Source of the DNA: Onchocerca lupi
Lineage: Eukaryota > Nematoda > Chromadorea > Rhabditida > Onchocercidae
Direction: 5' to 3'
Length of the DNA: 64,000 nucleotides
NCBI GenBank assembly: GCA_028564675.1
Contig: JAOVVO010000199.1
Location: forward strand, 52,882 to 116,881
The number at the start of each line of letters is the position of its first letter. The stretch's first letter is position 1. Of the stretch, positions 1-14,096 are shown piece after piece. The notes under the pieces were generated by a model. The model was not told the origin of the DNA. It saw only the letters and a list, made by a program, of their open reading frames with translations, and made no database searches. The translations under genes and the position numbers were made by a program.

Positions 1-3000
1 TTGCAGCCAATTCTTCGTGTCCATCACCAGGACATAATTCAGTACATTTCACCAATTCTTCTTGGGTACTGTAATTACAATATTCTTTTAATCATCACTA
101 ATTTTGGCTTCCAAGAAGAGCTTAATGTGAATTTCTTGGAAAGAGAAAGATAGTTGATGTCCAATTACAGTATCAGGAGAGAAAGATAATCAATATCCAA
201 TTATAATATCAGGAAAGAGATGGTCAATACTCAGTTACAGTATCAGAAATCTTCCTTATATAGTTTTTTTTTAGTTAGCAGTTTCTGTCGCAACTCATTT
301 CCCATCCCATAGCTACAGTATACCCGTTGATTTGAAAAGAAAAGAAAAAAGAAGTTAATTTGCGATCATCGAAAAGATGCGATAATCTCAAGCATGACTT
401 TTTTTTCCGCAAAAATAAGAGTTAAACTTCCGAAAATGTGAACTTACAGCTCTTGATCGCCTCTTAAGAAATAAACATTTCAGATATTTTCGATAAATCA
501 ATACAGTTGAATATGAATAGTAAATGATTAAATAAGCTAAATAAGTTATTTAACGATTCTAATTTGAATAGATTATTTAACGAATTTTCGAAAAATGCTT
601 GTATATGTTGGATAGAATTTATCATTAATTACAACAGATCACTAAAAATCATCAAATTCGCTTTACTTATTGAACACATTTTTTCGATCAATAAATTCTC
701 AAGTTTTTTGATCTCAATCAAAGTTAAATAATATCTGAGAATTCTGTAGTGAGATTGATTATAATATCTATCCTAATTAAATACACTCGAATGATTTGTT
801 AGATAATTTTGATGTTAAAAATAAATAATAAGAAGATAGAATGGAAATTAAATTTAAAATATGCAAAAACGAGAAGAGTAATTTTTAGTAAAAAACATTA
901 AAAATGAAAGTAAACTACTTTTTCTTGCTCATGATTTTTTTTTTCATAATGGATTAAAATTAAATTTGAAATATTCAAATTATTTTTCTGATAAAATAGT
1001 TAGAAATAACTTTAGCTATCTTTTGATAACATAATGTACCGTAATTTCTTAGAAAATTCTTGAGCTCCACGTGGAGTGATAATAATTATTTATTAAGCTG
1101 CTTTTTTGTTTGCTCATTTGTTCAAATTTCAGCTGTTCGCAAGTGAAAACAAATATAATACATTGTGATAAATATTTGAGTTAATTTTAAATTTATCATT
1201 TTTCAGAGAATTTTTATCAGAAATCATTTATCAGAGAATCTATTATTTCTTTTGAGGCATTGAATTTTAGATCTGAAACTAAATTATTAAATATCAAATG
1301 TAAAATGCGAATGATTTTTTAAATGTAGGCAAACAGTTTCAAAAGTTTCAAAGAACAAATTGTTGTATATTTAATCGAATTCTATTTTTTCATTACATAC
1401 CGAAGAATCGAATATTCAAATAATATTTAAAGGAATACGATTTGGTAAAATTTCAACAAACTGCTTGAAAAAAAAAAAGTAAACAATCAATTAGTAGAAA
1501 TATTCATTTCTTCTTTAAATTAGGTAAAAATTGTAGAGGAAATATGATTCAGAGGATTTAAACGAGGATTATATTCTATTTTATCGATTGATTGAATATT
1601 AAATTGAAAAGTTTGATGAAACTTTTTTCTTAGAATAAAACCATTCGCATTTTGTATGGATATTTTATAATTTAATTTCTGATTTAAAATTAATTCAAGC
1701 TTTTTTGAAACATTTATCATAAATGTATTTCTTTTACTCATTGTAATAATCGTTTCACTAATAGCATATGTAAGTAGTAGAATAGATTTAAGTTTAATTT
1801 TAAAAAAAAAGTCAAAATTTAAATAAAAATGAAAAAATTTATTGAAATATGTGATCAAATTAACCACGAAAGGAAGAGTTTACGAAATAAAAAAAAAAAA
1901 AAAAAAAATGAAAGCAAAGAAAGTACTTACTCGCAAAATTCTTCGATGTGCAGGATAATTTTTCGAAAATTACGAAGATTGTCGGCCGCAAAAAGAAGCG
2001 ATCTTTCTTTCAAACAATCATTGAGACATGGATTATTTGTTATTACAGTAGGTTGCGATAGAAATTGAGCCGAAAGTGGGACTAAATTAAAATTCATTGT
2101 TAAAATTAATTAACTTGAAAATGAACTTGAAATGATTGAATCTAAATTATTGGAAACATATTTGGTATAATTTTCATAGAATCATTATATATGCTTTCAA
2201 TTGAAATTTTACAATTCAATCAAGGATTATTAGGAGAATTTTGCAAATTTCAAACTTGCTAATTTCAACTAACGAGCATTTTTTGTTAGCTAGAGGAATT
2301 AATGCAAGAAAGATTTTTGGAAAGTTCAATTCCACCGGTGACATTTGGAATACGGTATTTAAGTGATATGCAAAGTTGGATGATTTTCAGAAATTTTGCC
2401 AATTTCAAATATATCAATGGCAAATAATTTTATAATTGATTGATCTTCTGGAAAATTCGTTTTCTCGACAAACATTTTACTTTAGCGATTAAAAAAATAT
2501 GCAATTTTAGAGAAGAAATGAAAAGAAGCGACAAAAATGAAGCGTAAATGATCTTTATGGAAAAATTTTGTTAAAAAAAGAAAAAAATGTATTTATCTCA
2601 ATGATTCGGAATATGCAATTTCTAAAAGGATTCTGATGGTCCCTCTAAAAAAGGATTCTGATAAGTCCCCTCAATGATAAGTAAGTTTTAAATGGATGAT
2701 TGATTTCTGTTCAATTTGCTCAATTTTATCGTAAAATGTCCTTCACAAACAACGAATTGCTATTATAATGTCAATGATTACAGCTGATTTTTTTTTCCGA
2801 TTCTCTCTACTAAATTTCAATTTTAAAACATTTTTTTTTGATGCATACATGCAAAATTGAAAAAGTTCAAAAGTTTTTCCCTCAATTTTTTCTTCTTTCT
2901 TTTTTTTTTTTCCCGTTACATACCAATACCAAACTATTATGTGGTATAAATTGAGGTAGATGGAAATTTTTGAAAAAAAAAATCGATTTGAAGGATTAAA

Positions 3001-3540
3001 AAAAAAAAAATTCCAAAAAAAATTCAATATGATGAACAGAAAGCAAATTTAATTGTTGACAGCGATCGATGACATTGTAGTGACAATTTGAAAAGATATG
3101 ATTGTAAAAATGATAGATTAACAATTGAAGTTTATTTTTATATGAAATAAAACAAATAAATGAGTCATTCTTTGCTTACTAAAATAAAGTTGATAATTGG
3201 AATTTAAAATATTTAAAAAAATTTCAGGTGCAACAGAATTTTTTAGCTAAAACTAATCAGGCCTGAATGGTAAAATAACTTGAAATTAATCATATTAATT
3301 GATAAATCCGAAAAAAATTCATTGCATTATGTAATTTGATAATTTGTTTCAAAGAGGTGAAGTGTGTTTATCGATTACCGTTTATTTCTTATCAATTTAC
3401 AAAGTTTATCAATTAATTACCATTTATTGATAATATTGAACGATTCATTGATTTGAATACATTTCCGAAATATTTCAGAAATATAAGTAAAACTTACGAA
3501 TTATAGTCAAAATAAGCGGTAGAATGCACCAAATTTTCAT
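1..3540 (-). CDS. Secreted cysteine-rich protein, 3' end beyond window
   Basis: Three exons in transcript order: 3540-3498, 2081-1931 and 68-1 (continues off the left edge). All junctions are in phase: ATTC|gtaagt joins ag|TCCCAC, and TGCGA|gtaagt joins acag|TACCC. The 87 visible residues start with a clear signal peptide, MKIWCILPLILTIILPLSA, then QF. Cysteines in the mature part are at residues 33, 37, 64, 73 and 77, spaced C-x3-C-x26-C-x8-C-x3-C, with TELCPGDGHEEL at the visible end. This looks like the small cysteine-rich secreted domains common in nematodes (DUF19/T20D4.11-like or chondroitin-proteoglycan-4-like); I cannot choose between them without a profile search. No biochemical role is assigned. 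The ATG at 3540 is chosen because the signal peptide begins there. The intron before the last visible exon is unusually long, about 1.86 kb. Confidence 0.72.
69..1930 (-). other. Long intron of the cysteine-rich secreted gene
   Basis: AT-rich intron bounded by gtaagt at 1930 and attacag at 69-75. I see no exon, RNA gene or element in it beyond an imperfect direct repeat near 120-250 built on 'tatcaggaaagagaaagat'. The open frames here are no longer than chance allows at this composition. Confidence 0.5.
3498..3540 (-). CDS. Signal-peptide exon of the cysteine-rich secreted gene
   Basis: First coding exon: 14 codons plus one base, encoding MKIWCILPLILTII and ending at a consensus gtaagt donor. 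A poly-pyrimidine stretch on the transcript strand lies just upstream of the ATG, but no clean AG acceptor sits beside it. Confidence 0.65.
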
Positions 3541-4224
3541 TTCGTTTTTTTTTTTTTCCACAAAAATATATTTGAATTACGGCAAATTGATAATCACACA
3601 AATTGATATTTGTCTTCTTTCGTAAAATTTTCAATATTATTCACTCGATTATCTAAATGATTCTTTAATTAAAATGAGAAAAAAAAATAAAAAGTTTACA
3701 AAGTGACGCAAAATAATAATTTTTGTGGCCGAAGATGAAATGAGAAATAAGAAAACAAAAGTAATTTTTAAAAAATATTAGAAAGAATAATTATGAAACT
3801 AAAAATGTATGCTAAAATTATTCATTCAATAAGATATAAATTGTATTTATTGAAATATAATTTAAGCAAATAAATGATTAGTGGAAAGAATCAAACTATT
3901 ATTTAGTATTATTTACGCTTAAATTATTTACACATCTTCACTAATCAAAACAGGAAGATTAAATGGATTATTTTGTTTACTAATACAATGATGATAATAA
4001 TTCAAAATGAGTAATATTTTATTTAATTGTAAAATTGTTGGAATAATAATTCATTCATATTTTGACAATTATCAAAAAACGATTATATATTATCAATTTT
4101 ATTCACGCGATAATATTTTTATGAATTAATTTGATAATAAATATTTCGAAGTTTTAACAAATTAAGAAAATAATACGGTGGAAATTTTCATAATTGATTG
4201 AATTACTGGAAATACAAAAAAAGG

Positions 4225-4550
4225 TCATGATACAATAAACTGTGTATATTGTATTCCACCATATTCCACTTCTTTTTATTAATTTTTGTAGCAATTTGTG
4301 CATACTATACTCTATCGTAATCCATCTTTTCTTAATAAAGAAGTCACATTCGAACAGTTCGTAAATACTGTATCCCACCGTAATCCATCTCATTTTGATA
4401 ATTACCATTACATTACGAGGAAGTCATACGGTAGCAACTCGTGTATACTGTATTCCACCGTAATTTTTTAGTTTTTAATAGTTGCTATCAAAAAAGAAGT
4501 GAGATTTTTAGTAACTCATCGTATATATCACATTCCATCATAATAACTGA
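4225..4550. repeat. Degenerate tandem repeat, about 70 bp, 5 copies
   Basis: Five diverged copies share a core like 'cgtgtatactgtattccacc' followed by 'gtaatccatct' and an AT-rich spacer, often with 'gaagtca' between copies. Period is roughly 60-80 bp. No coding sense is evident. Confidence 0.6.
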
Positions 4551-5428
4551 ATTTTTATTTATGCTATTATGTTTGTTTTGATTGAGCAGTTATATTTATT
4601 TGTTTATATATCTATGTTTGAAATAACAAAAATCGATGAAAGATGATAATAATGGATTATATCAAAACGAATCAAAAAATTCAGATTTCAGTGATCAAAT
4701 AAAGACAAAAATGATAGTACAAATGGGATATAAATGAATAAGATTTATGCATTTTTAAAAGAAATTTTCAAAAAAAAAAAAAGAAAAAAAATAGATGAAT
4801 GGAATTGTTCAAATTTGGTTCATTCGTGGAGGAATGAAAGTTTTGTTCTTCATGAAAATTATCTTGCTCATGATGGGATGGGCGTGATATAGGTATGTGT
4901 ATATGCACCTGTCTGAGGCATAACTTTTTATCTTATTTGAAATGTTATTTTTATATTTAATTTTTTCAAAATTTCATAAATTTTTAAATTTTTTTTTTTT
5001 TTTTTTTTTGGTTAATTATAACTGATGAATATTTTCATCTGCTTCCTTCTTTACTCACCTTTTTCTTTCTTTTTAACTTTTTTTTTTTTTTTCATTTAAA
5101 AATTTTCATTTATTTCTTAGAAGCTAAAAACAAAAAAAAAAAAAAAATAAAAAAATTTGATAGAACTATAGTTTTGCAAGGTATCATAATATATCATTAT
5201 TATAGTTGATGAAAAAATAATACTTATTTAGTGAAATAATTTTGACCTCTGTTTTTTTCTAGTAATTTTTTTAAAATCTAATTCCGGCTTATTTCATTTC
5301 GATGATCGAGAGAAGGAAAGAGAGAGAGAGAGAAATGAGATATTCACGAAATTGATTGATGATTTAACATAACTCATTTATCATCTAATTCTTGATTGCA
5401 TTACAAAAAAAAATTCCATTAAGCTAGT

Positions 5429-5533
5429 CTTACAGTAATAAAAAGGGTAATAATTTGAAGTGGCAAGTAATAGGTATATATACCGTAATAACAACTATCA
5501 TTGCCAATGTAATAAATTATTCATTACTGTAAG
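5429..5533. repeat. Inverted repeat / possible cruciform
   Basis: Perfect 11-bp arms, cttacagtaat at 5429-5439 and attactgtaag at 5523-5533. An inner pairing tggcaa/ttgcca and a palindromic ggtatatatacc lie between them. This could be an old MITE-like remnant. Confidence 0.45.
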
Positions 5534-7935
5534 GTAATTATCACAACATATTGCTCTGTAACCTAACCTGTTTCGTTTCTTAAATTATTTTTAGAAAAAA
5601 AATTGAAAGAATTTTGCTAAATTAGTTGTCAAACCGCTAAATGTTCAATTAATCTTCCTCCTGCACTATTCTTGGACGGAACAAAATAATCATTTTGTAA
5701 TTAAAAAAAATCTTTTAAAAGTATTGATATTATATTTTTAATTTTAATTTTTATCATTAAAATTAGACCATTTAAACAATTAAATAAAAATATGTGATTA
5801 GCGATTTCTTTTAACATTAAATATAGACTGATTGCAAGATAAATTGATTTTTTGCGATATCATTTGAGCATAATTAAAAATGAAATTAAAAATTCTCATG
5901 ATAAATATAGATTAAAAGTTTGAATCAAAACAATTCTGATTTTTCGTTGATAAGAATTTATCACGAACATCTAATTTCTTTTCTTTTTCTTGCTTCCATT
6001 CTTCATCTTTTCAATTTTTTTTTTCTATAAATAATTAAAAATTAATATTATTTTATCATTTTTCTTTATTTTTATAATAATTTAAAAAATTATGACAAGC
6101 ATATAACTTTAAATGCATGAAATGATATTTTTTCTTGAAATTTGAATACTTTTTTCTCTGAAAAAAAAAAAAAGAAAATTTCGAGTAATATTTTCAATCT
6201 TTGCTTATTATAAGAATTTTTTTTTTTTTTTTAAATTACTCATAATGTAAGTTTAAATTATTTATTTGTCAACAAGATGTATATTCGATAATGAATTTAA
6301 TTCAATTTCGTTAATCAATTTAATTCAAACTTTTATGCACATCTATAAACTATCGGAAAGGTTATTGAAATGAGAGCATGCAGCATGTATTTTCGATGAT
6401 AAATTACTGATACTTCTGAGAGCAGGGGAGCAAGGAGTAAATAACAAAAAAAAAAAAAAAATTAATTTAAATTAAAAATAAAGTATTTTGTCATGACATG
6501 ACATAAGTAACCATTTTATGCGTTTTTTTTGCCCTTTCTTTTTCTTTTCCGAAAAATTCAAATTCATTTCCATATTTTTCTAACAATAATTTCATCTTTT
6601 TAAATTTTTTTTTTTTTTTTAAACATTTTCATTTTATATGGATAGAAAGATATATAAAAAGAGTTCATTTTAGAATAATCTTTTGTAGCAATGCTAAAAC
6701 TACAAATTGATAAGTTTCGCAACATTTTGGAATAATCTATTATAAAAATGATAAGCTATAAAATGATCAAATCATTTTGTAATTCATGCCAACATGATAA
6801 GAAATTTGAAATCCAAATTCAAAATGCCCTAAAATAGTATGATTATATTCGATTTTTCAAGAACAAATAATTTTATAAATACTCAAAAATTTTTATAAAA
6901 AATTTAAAAAAAAAAAATAAGCACAAAATAAATAATTTTATCATTTTCTAGCAAAAACAATACTAATGAAAAGGTGATTAAGTTTTAAGTAAATCAAAAC
7001 TTATAAACAAACTTTCGTGGTAAATTATTTGATTATTTAGTTGAAGAATTTGAAAAATCAATAAGCTAATTAATGTTAATTGCTAAAAGCAAACTAATAG
7101 CCGGTTATTATTTGAAGAAGCTATCTAAACATAATATATGTAACATTATTTCTCATCCCATGACAACAAAAAGATTATAAATAAAATATGAATAATCGAT
7201 GAATTATGAAATTGCGAAATTCCTTCCTTTTTTTTTAAAAATTTATATTTTTTCAACAATTTTAAAAGATTCATTTTGATGAAAGGTCAAAGTTGAAATC
7301 AAATAATATCGATTAAAATTATAGAAGAGTCATATTTATTAATTTAAATAGACTTTTTGTAATATAAAGTTATAAAAGGCTATTCAAATTTAAAGAATTC
7401 TATTTTAATTGGTACAAAGAATAAAAAATAAAAAATAAAAAATCCAAATTCTGATTTCATTAATTTTAAAAAACTTAAGATTGTGCATGATAATACTAAT
7501 GATAATATTAATTAGTGTAGCAGTTGTGATAACGATGATAATAAATGACAATACTGACAGTAGAAATATTTTGATGATGAAATGCCGTAGCGATAATGAA
7601 ATAATGAAATAATTATGATGATAATGAAAATGATCATTGAAAAAATGATGGTACTGATAAAAAGAAAAAAAGAATTTAATACAATAATACTGTTATAAAA
7701 ATGAAAATTTTTAGAGATTACAAACAATTAATATCAATTAATATTTTTTTTTTTGATCTGAAAAAAATCAAATGAATGTTGATTTATTTCTGATTTTAAC
7801 TTTTTAGATCTTTTGATTTTTTCAATTTTTTTGAATTTAATTCATTAAATTAATTCTTTAAATTTATGAATCATACGGAATGAAAGACAATAAGAAATTT
7901 GAACCGGTAAAAATCATATAAATTGGATGACGGAA

Positions 7936-8137
7936 GATGATGGAGCACTTTTTCGCCATTTTCTTTCTTCTTTTTTTCTTTTTTTTTTTTTTGAAAATTA
8001 AAAAAAGAAGAAAGGAAATTGCGACAAAGTATTCCATCATCTTTCCTCTTTTTTTCCATTCTTTTTTTTTTTTTTTTTTGAAAATTTTGAGAAAAGAAAA
8101 AGGAAGGAAGAAAATTGCGACGAAGTGTTCCATCATC
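7936..8137. repeat. Foldback with a tandem copy, 28-bp module
   Basis: The module gaaaattgcgacgaagtgtt ending in ccatcatc occurs at 8110-8137, again in the same orientation at 8015-8041, and inverted at 7936-7963. The copies are separated by poly(T) tracts. The inverted pair matches at about 24 of 28 positions. Confidence 0.55.
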
Positions 8138-9913
8138 TATCTGATGGCAAAGTTCAAAAGTCATCGCTAATTAAATAAAATGAAAAACAAAACATTAACA
8201 AATTAAATTTTTTTTGTAGTTAAGTATTTCGAAAAAATTAAGATAAATCAAATAATGTCAAACTAAAAATTTTCAATAATTTCATCGTTTTTTTTTTTTT
8301 TTTTCGAGATTGATTTGAATGAATCATATTGTATGTTTGATTTTTAATTCTATCCTATCAATTTAGGATTATTTTTAATTTTTTTTTTCATTGAAATAAA
8401 ATGAAAAAAAAAAGATACTAATAAATGATTTCGTGATCATTCTTTTTCCTTATCATTTTTTTTTTTTTTTTTGAAATTCTATTAAACTATCCAAAATTTA
8501 TTAATGTCTTTTTATCATTTTCAATGACTTCTGCTCAAAGCTATAATTTATTTATATAATTCTTTTTCTGGATTATTCATTATTTTTAATTTCATTTACA
8601 ATAATAAAGCTGTCAAATTATCATTTTTATCACCTTTTCTTTTGAATTTTTCTTATTGCTTACCAATGAATTTGCTTATCATATCTCTATTTATCTATGA
8701 TTTTATCACTTTTTTAGGATAAAAAGAATTCATTTCAGTTCAAATATATTGTAATTACAAAGCGGCGTTTTAACGTTTTCAACAAATGACATTTTGAACT
8801 TTTTCAACGGTTAAATTCAAGTTAATTTGCTATAGTACCAAAAATTAATTGATAATCACTGTGATGAACTTTAACCTCTACATTTGAAATTTTTCAACTA
8901 TTTCAATAACACATTTTTAGCTGTTAATAATTTTTTAGATGCTATTTTACGAGCAAATAATTTTCTTTCCGGATCCAGAACATTTCAATAATTAATTACT
9001 AATTAATTATCCAACTATTACCTGTATAATATTGAAATATTTTGAAAAAAAATACAATTAATCATATTCTCGTTTGATTCCTACCTTCAATACTTCCATT
9101 TTTTTTTTTCAATTAGAACAAACAAATTTTTTAATTATTAAATGCCTGATTCGAGTAAATATTAAATTAATTGATTTAGATAAATAAACGAATTGATTGA
9201 AATATTTTACACGAAATATATCAATTTTTTAATAATATATTATATTTATTGAAATTAAATAAAGAAATACTGTACTTATTTATCCCGAGATATCTGGGAG
9301 TTTTTTTTTTTTTTTTATCCCGTTATCCTAATAAATATACATAAAAAACAAATTATAGTTTGATGAAAAAACGAGAAATTTGTCAAAAAAAAAAAAAAGG
9401 TAGCAAATGTGAAAATGGAAAATATGAAGGAAAAAACGAAAAATGCATTCTAACAAATTTTTTGATAGTTTTTATTTTTAATAAATTTGAAAAATTTTCA
9501 ACAAAAACAGCATCTTTGTGGGTGGTTCAAAATGAAATGAAATGAAGAAGTATTTTGAGGAGAAATGATGTGAAGTGATAGCTTCCGAGAAATGTCATAT
9601 TATTTATTTCCCAAAATGTTTTATCATCATCGGTTAAAAAAAAAAAAGAAAAAAAACAGGTTTGAAAATGGGATGAGCAAAAATGTACGAAAGTTGATTG
9701 TAATTTCATAATTCAACATCAAGTGCTAAAATGGCACGAAGAAAAGTAAGAATGTTGAAAGAGTTTGAGCATGAAAGGTTGAAAATTTGATAATAATGCT
9801 TAAAGGTGAAGAGAATTTGTCACATTCTATGCCAAATGCTACTTAATTATCAATCTATCATATCTCTTGCTCCAAAAAAAAAAAAATGTTTAAATTTTGA
9901 AATCAAATCAATT

Positions 9914-10260
9914 GAACAATATAATTTCGAGGGACAATTTTTATAGAATATTACTGATAAAATTTAAATGATAAAAATAATAGTTATTGATAAATTCAAT
10001 GATAACCTTAATAAACAATATAATTTCGAGGAATAATTTTTGTAGAATATTATTGATAAATTCAATGATAACAACAGTAAACAATTAAAACTTCGTGAAA
10101 TAATTTTTAACAATAAACAATAGTGATTCGAGGGAAAAATTTGTAAACAATATGACTCAATGGAAAAATTGGATTATTACTGATAAACACAATGATAACA
10201 AAATAAACAGTAAAATTTCGATGGACAATTCCATAGAGTATTACTGATAACTTTGATAAT
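9914..10260. repeat. Degenerate tandem repeat, about 90-100 bp
   Basis: Four diverged copies built on 'aacaatataatttcgaggga', a variable spacer and 'attactgataaattcaatga'. Low complexity, no coding capacity. Confidence 0.5.
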
Positions 10261-12466
10261 GCGAAGAAGAGGAAATGAAATGATAAAAATGTGTGATTCC
10301 AAAAAATTCTTTTTTGATACTTCCAATTGATAATGATAACATCAGTAAGGATACAGAAAAAATCTTTCAATTAAATCAAACAATTATGAAAATTTTTTCT
10401 TCCTTTAATGTAATGCTCAATTTGAGATGGTTAATAGTTTCGTAAATTTAAAAATACTTGAAAACATTTTATTCTCAATTTGATTTAAGTTTTTCTTTTT
10501 GCTCAAAAAGATCAATAATTGGCTAGATTGCACTTAATCATAAAATTATAAGAATTTAAAAAAATTGAAATGAAATCAAATTTAACCAAGTAATTTTATG
10601 ATACTATGATTTGAATACTTGAAAATGTAATAATTTAACAAAGTTAAATTTTTCTCGCAAAATTTCACCTCACAAATTAAAATTGCAATAAAATTTATAT
10701 CATTTGGCAGGCAATTTTTATAGGAATGATCAACAGCAACAACTAGATTACTAGTAACTGTACTTTTTTAAATTCCAAAACTTAATGGAAAAATTAAATA
10801 AATGATTTCAAATATCAGAAAATTTTTCTTCTGCAAAAACTTAAACGAAAGGTTTCAAATATGTTGATATTTCGTTTATAGAAGAAATCATTAATCATTA
10901 TTTTCTCATTTTAACTGCAAAAATTTTTTTTTATTATCAATTTTTTTCCTTTTTTTTTTTTAAAAAAAAAAGCAATTTTACAAATGGAATTTGTTTGAAA
11001 TAAAAATGTAAATTATTTGATAATATAGTAATAATAATAATAATAATTTTCTAAATGTAAAATTCTGACAAATAGCGCTTGAATGATAATAATCTTAGGT
11101 TATCTTATGTTATCATCATTTTGTTATACTTTTCTCATCAAAAATTACGATAAGAAAATATAATCATCTGAGAAATCGATTTTTAAATTAATTTTCAAAT
11201 GAAATTAGCACATTCATCATTTTAAGTGCGCTGTTTTTTACACATACATATTTTACGCATTCTCATAGATTAATCATAGTTCAGTTCAAGTTTTCAAAAC
11301 TATTTTCATCTTTTTTTTTTCTTTCTTTTTTTTTTCAACTCTTTTTCTTTGTTTAATAATTGCCGATAAATTTATTTATACTTTCTTTTTTTTTCATTTC
11401 TTAATAATAAATCAAGTTCGTATAAGTTTATAAAATAGATGTAGAATTAAGAAATTTTCGAATTGAAATTAAATTGCATTAAAGTTTTAAACTATTTTGT
11501 TGAAAAATTCTAGATATATTATTATTAAACAAAAGTGGTTTTAAATTCTTTTGTTATTTTCAGGTAAATATGAAACAGGTGTATTGCTTTTATGATTATC
11601 AAAATTATCATTGAGAAATAACATTTCATATTTTTACTTCTTCTTTTCTTTCTTTCTTTCATTCTTTCATTCTTGTCTTTTCATTAATTTTGCAAAATTT
11701 ATGAAAGAAATTTTGCAAAAACTAGCACCAATCGAAAAGATAGTACAAATGATTTTATATTGAAAAATTTGAAGTAGTTAAATTCGTTAGAGGGTAAATA
11801 CTTGATTTTAAAATTATCGAACTGTTGTTTTAATTTGTTGTCAATTCTAAAATGAACGATGAAAACTGGTATTTATTATGCAATTAAATTTTCTAATAAT
11901 AAAACTCTGTGTATCAATCATAAACAAAATAATATATTATTGCTAAATGAAAATTAACAAAAGAAGCAATTTCATTCATCATTTTTAACTTCTTCATTTT
12001 ATGTATAAAAATTCTTGTATTACCAAACTTATGAAATATCAATGAAATATTTTTGAAGAAATTGTTCAATTTTCATCTAACAATTAAAAAAATTTTTTTT
12101 GACACTTCAAAAATCAAAAATGATTAGACAAAATTCGACGGAAATATTTTCTTTTTTCTGGGAAATTTAAAATGAAATCAACGTTTGAGAAAATAAGTTT
12201 GAAAAATTTTTGCTGCCTGAGATGAATTGTTTATATGTTCGCAAGTCGAAGCTTAACCAGTGAAAGAGAAAATCCTGAAATTTCTCAACTAAATTGAAGA
12301 ATTCGATGAATGAATGGAAGTTTTCAATTTAAATTATCTGAAAATATATTCAATTGTATTTTTGCTTCCTTTTTTTACTCTCTTTTATAAATGGAAAAAA
12401 CTTTTTTAAAAAGAATTTTTCTTTTCTGTTGCTGAGAAGCAAAAAACCTCTTTGATGTGTGCGAAT

Positions 12467-12497
<31 letters not shown>

Positions 12498-13731
12498 AAT
12501 TACTTTTATTTTCTTTGCAATGAGAAAATGTTAACATTATCAATCAATCAATCAATTTATAGCTGATAAAGCTAGCATGAATTACAAATGAAAATTAATG
12601 AAAACAATGGATTATATGAAATAGGGGGCCACATTTTGCTGTTGCCACATTGTCTAATGGTACCAGAGAAGTCGCTAGCTTCTCTTTTATCCTGAAATTC
12701 ATTTTGAAATAAGCCTTCTTATCATGAGAAAATATCTCTTAATTCACAATTATTACTAGTCTTTTGGAAAAAATTGATATTTGTGATAAATGAATAATCG
12801 AATAATTTCCGAATAAAACTGATCAATTTTAATTTATAAATTAAAAATGATATAATTTTGATATTTCATATCTAAAAGTAAAAATTAAAAAAATAAATTT
12901 GCAAAAAAACTGAATTTCCACTTATAATTTAACCTTGCGCATCTCGATTTGAACTTCGTTTAATTTTAAAATGTACTGCAATTTATTGTCACGAAAACAC
13001 TGCAATCCTTCATTTCAGTAATTTCATGCTTGCAGGCAAACATAACCATTAATTAATTAGTTTGAAAATTTTAATAAATGCAAAACAGTATCTAGCATAT
13101 TATTCAGGATATAAATCAGTAAAGTAATGTTTTTTATAATATTTTAACTTGATTTGTTGATCATAATTATTTGTATCACAAAAAAAATTGATTAAATTTC
13201 ATTTCCACTATGTTTCAGAGAAGGAAAATAATGATAATGGGAACAGAGAATACACAATGACTAAAGAATTTCTCGATTTATCAAAACTTTTTTTTTTTTC
13301 AGCAAATTCACAAACAATTAGATAAATTTAATAACTTAGAAAGAGTTCAAATTTCACAGCAAACTTAATTAAATGAAAAGAGAATGTTTTCTCAATAACA
13401 GTTAAACTGTTCATATAAAAAACAAATGCATATAATTATATTTTTTTTTCAAGTAAAATTGTTATATTAGCATAAATTTAGATTCTCAGTTTTGATTGAT
13501 TTGATTAATTTTCCTGAAAAAAAAAAAAATTCATATACAAAGGTAATATTTTTGATAATTCTTTTATCACTAAATGATAATCGTTGTAATTTTAGTGATT
13601 GAAAAAAAAAAATGAAGAGATCTTTTTTTTCATCATTCCTTTGTTATTATATAAAATCACACCTTTAAAATTACTTAGAGCAGATGTTAAAAAATTATGA
13701 TAATAATAAATACAAAGAAAGTATAGTTGTG

Positions 13732-13737
13732 TTTATT
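13732..13737 (-). terminator. Possible polyadenylation signal of the TEP gene
   Basis: AATAAA on the minus strand about 160 nt past the TEP stop codon. It is the first canonical hexamer I see downstream, but in DNA this AT-rich it could be chance. Confidence 0.35.
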
Positions 13738-13895
13738 CATTCAAACATGCCTAAGCATTTTGTAGTATAAATAATTAATTAATTATTAGTATATTAATTG
13801 TTAGAACAAAATGATTATTTCAATGATGACTGAAGTAAAACAACAAAACATTCATTCAAACATCAATAAGGCACGGGAACTTCTCATAAAAAGAA

Positions 13896-14096
13896 TTACA
13901 GCCTGGAAATTAAAATTTGTAAAGCAAACATAATAATGATAACATGCAATTTAGCAGGAATATGAATTAATGCAGCTGCAGCACCACGCGCTGAATGAAT
14001 ACCTGCACTTATTTCATTCAGCTCTTCAGATTGCCAACATTCGGGACATGCATCTTGCAATGATCGCATCTGTTTGGCCGCATAAGTTGTCTTCAC
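13896..14096 (-). CDS. TEP last exon: C-terminal tail with GPI-type signal
   Basis: Starts after aattgtag|GTGAAG and ends at TAA (13896-13898). It carries a Cys pair (CPEC, residues 1486 and 1489), then small residues (SARGAAAA), a short spacer and a hydrophobic end, LHVIIIMFALQILISRL. This layout fits a GPI-attachment signal, as in CD109, or less likely a membrane anchor. Most insect TEPs and A2M lack such an end. Confidence 0.8.
   Translation of the reverse strand: MKTTYAAKQMRSLQDACPECWQSEELNEISAGIHSARGAAAALIHIPAKLHVIIIMFALQILISRL

Larger units (their letters stand above)
3541..13731. other. About 10 kb without a supported gene
   Basis: No ORF here carries exon-like flanks plus protein-like composition. 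The stretch is AT-rich with many homopolymer runs. It holds degenerate tandem repeats (4225-4550, 9914-10260), a foldback repeat (7936-8137), a possible cruciform (5429-5533) and a short hairpin near 12670 (agagaag/cttctct). At this A+T content several 90-codon open frames are expected by chance in a 64 kb window, so frames such as those near 7.9 kb and 10.2 kb are not called. Confidence 0.55.
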
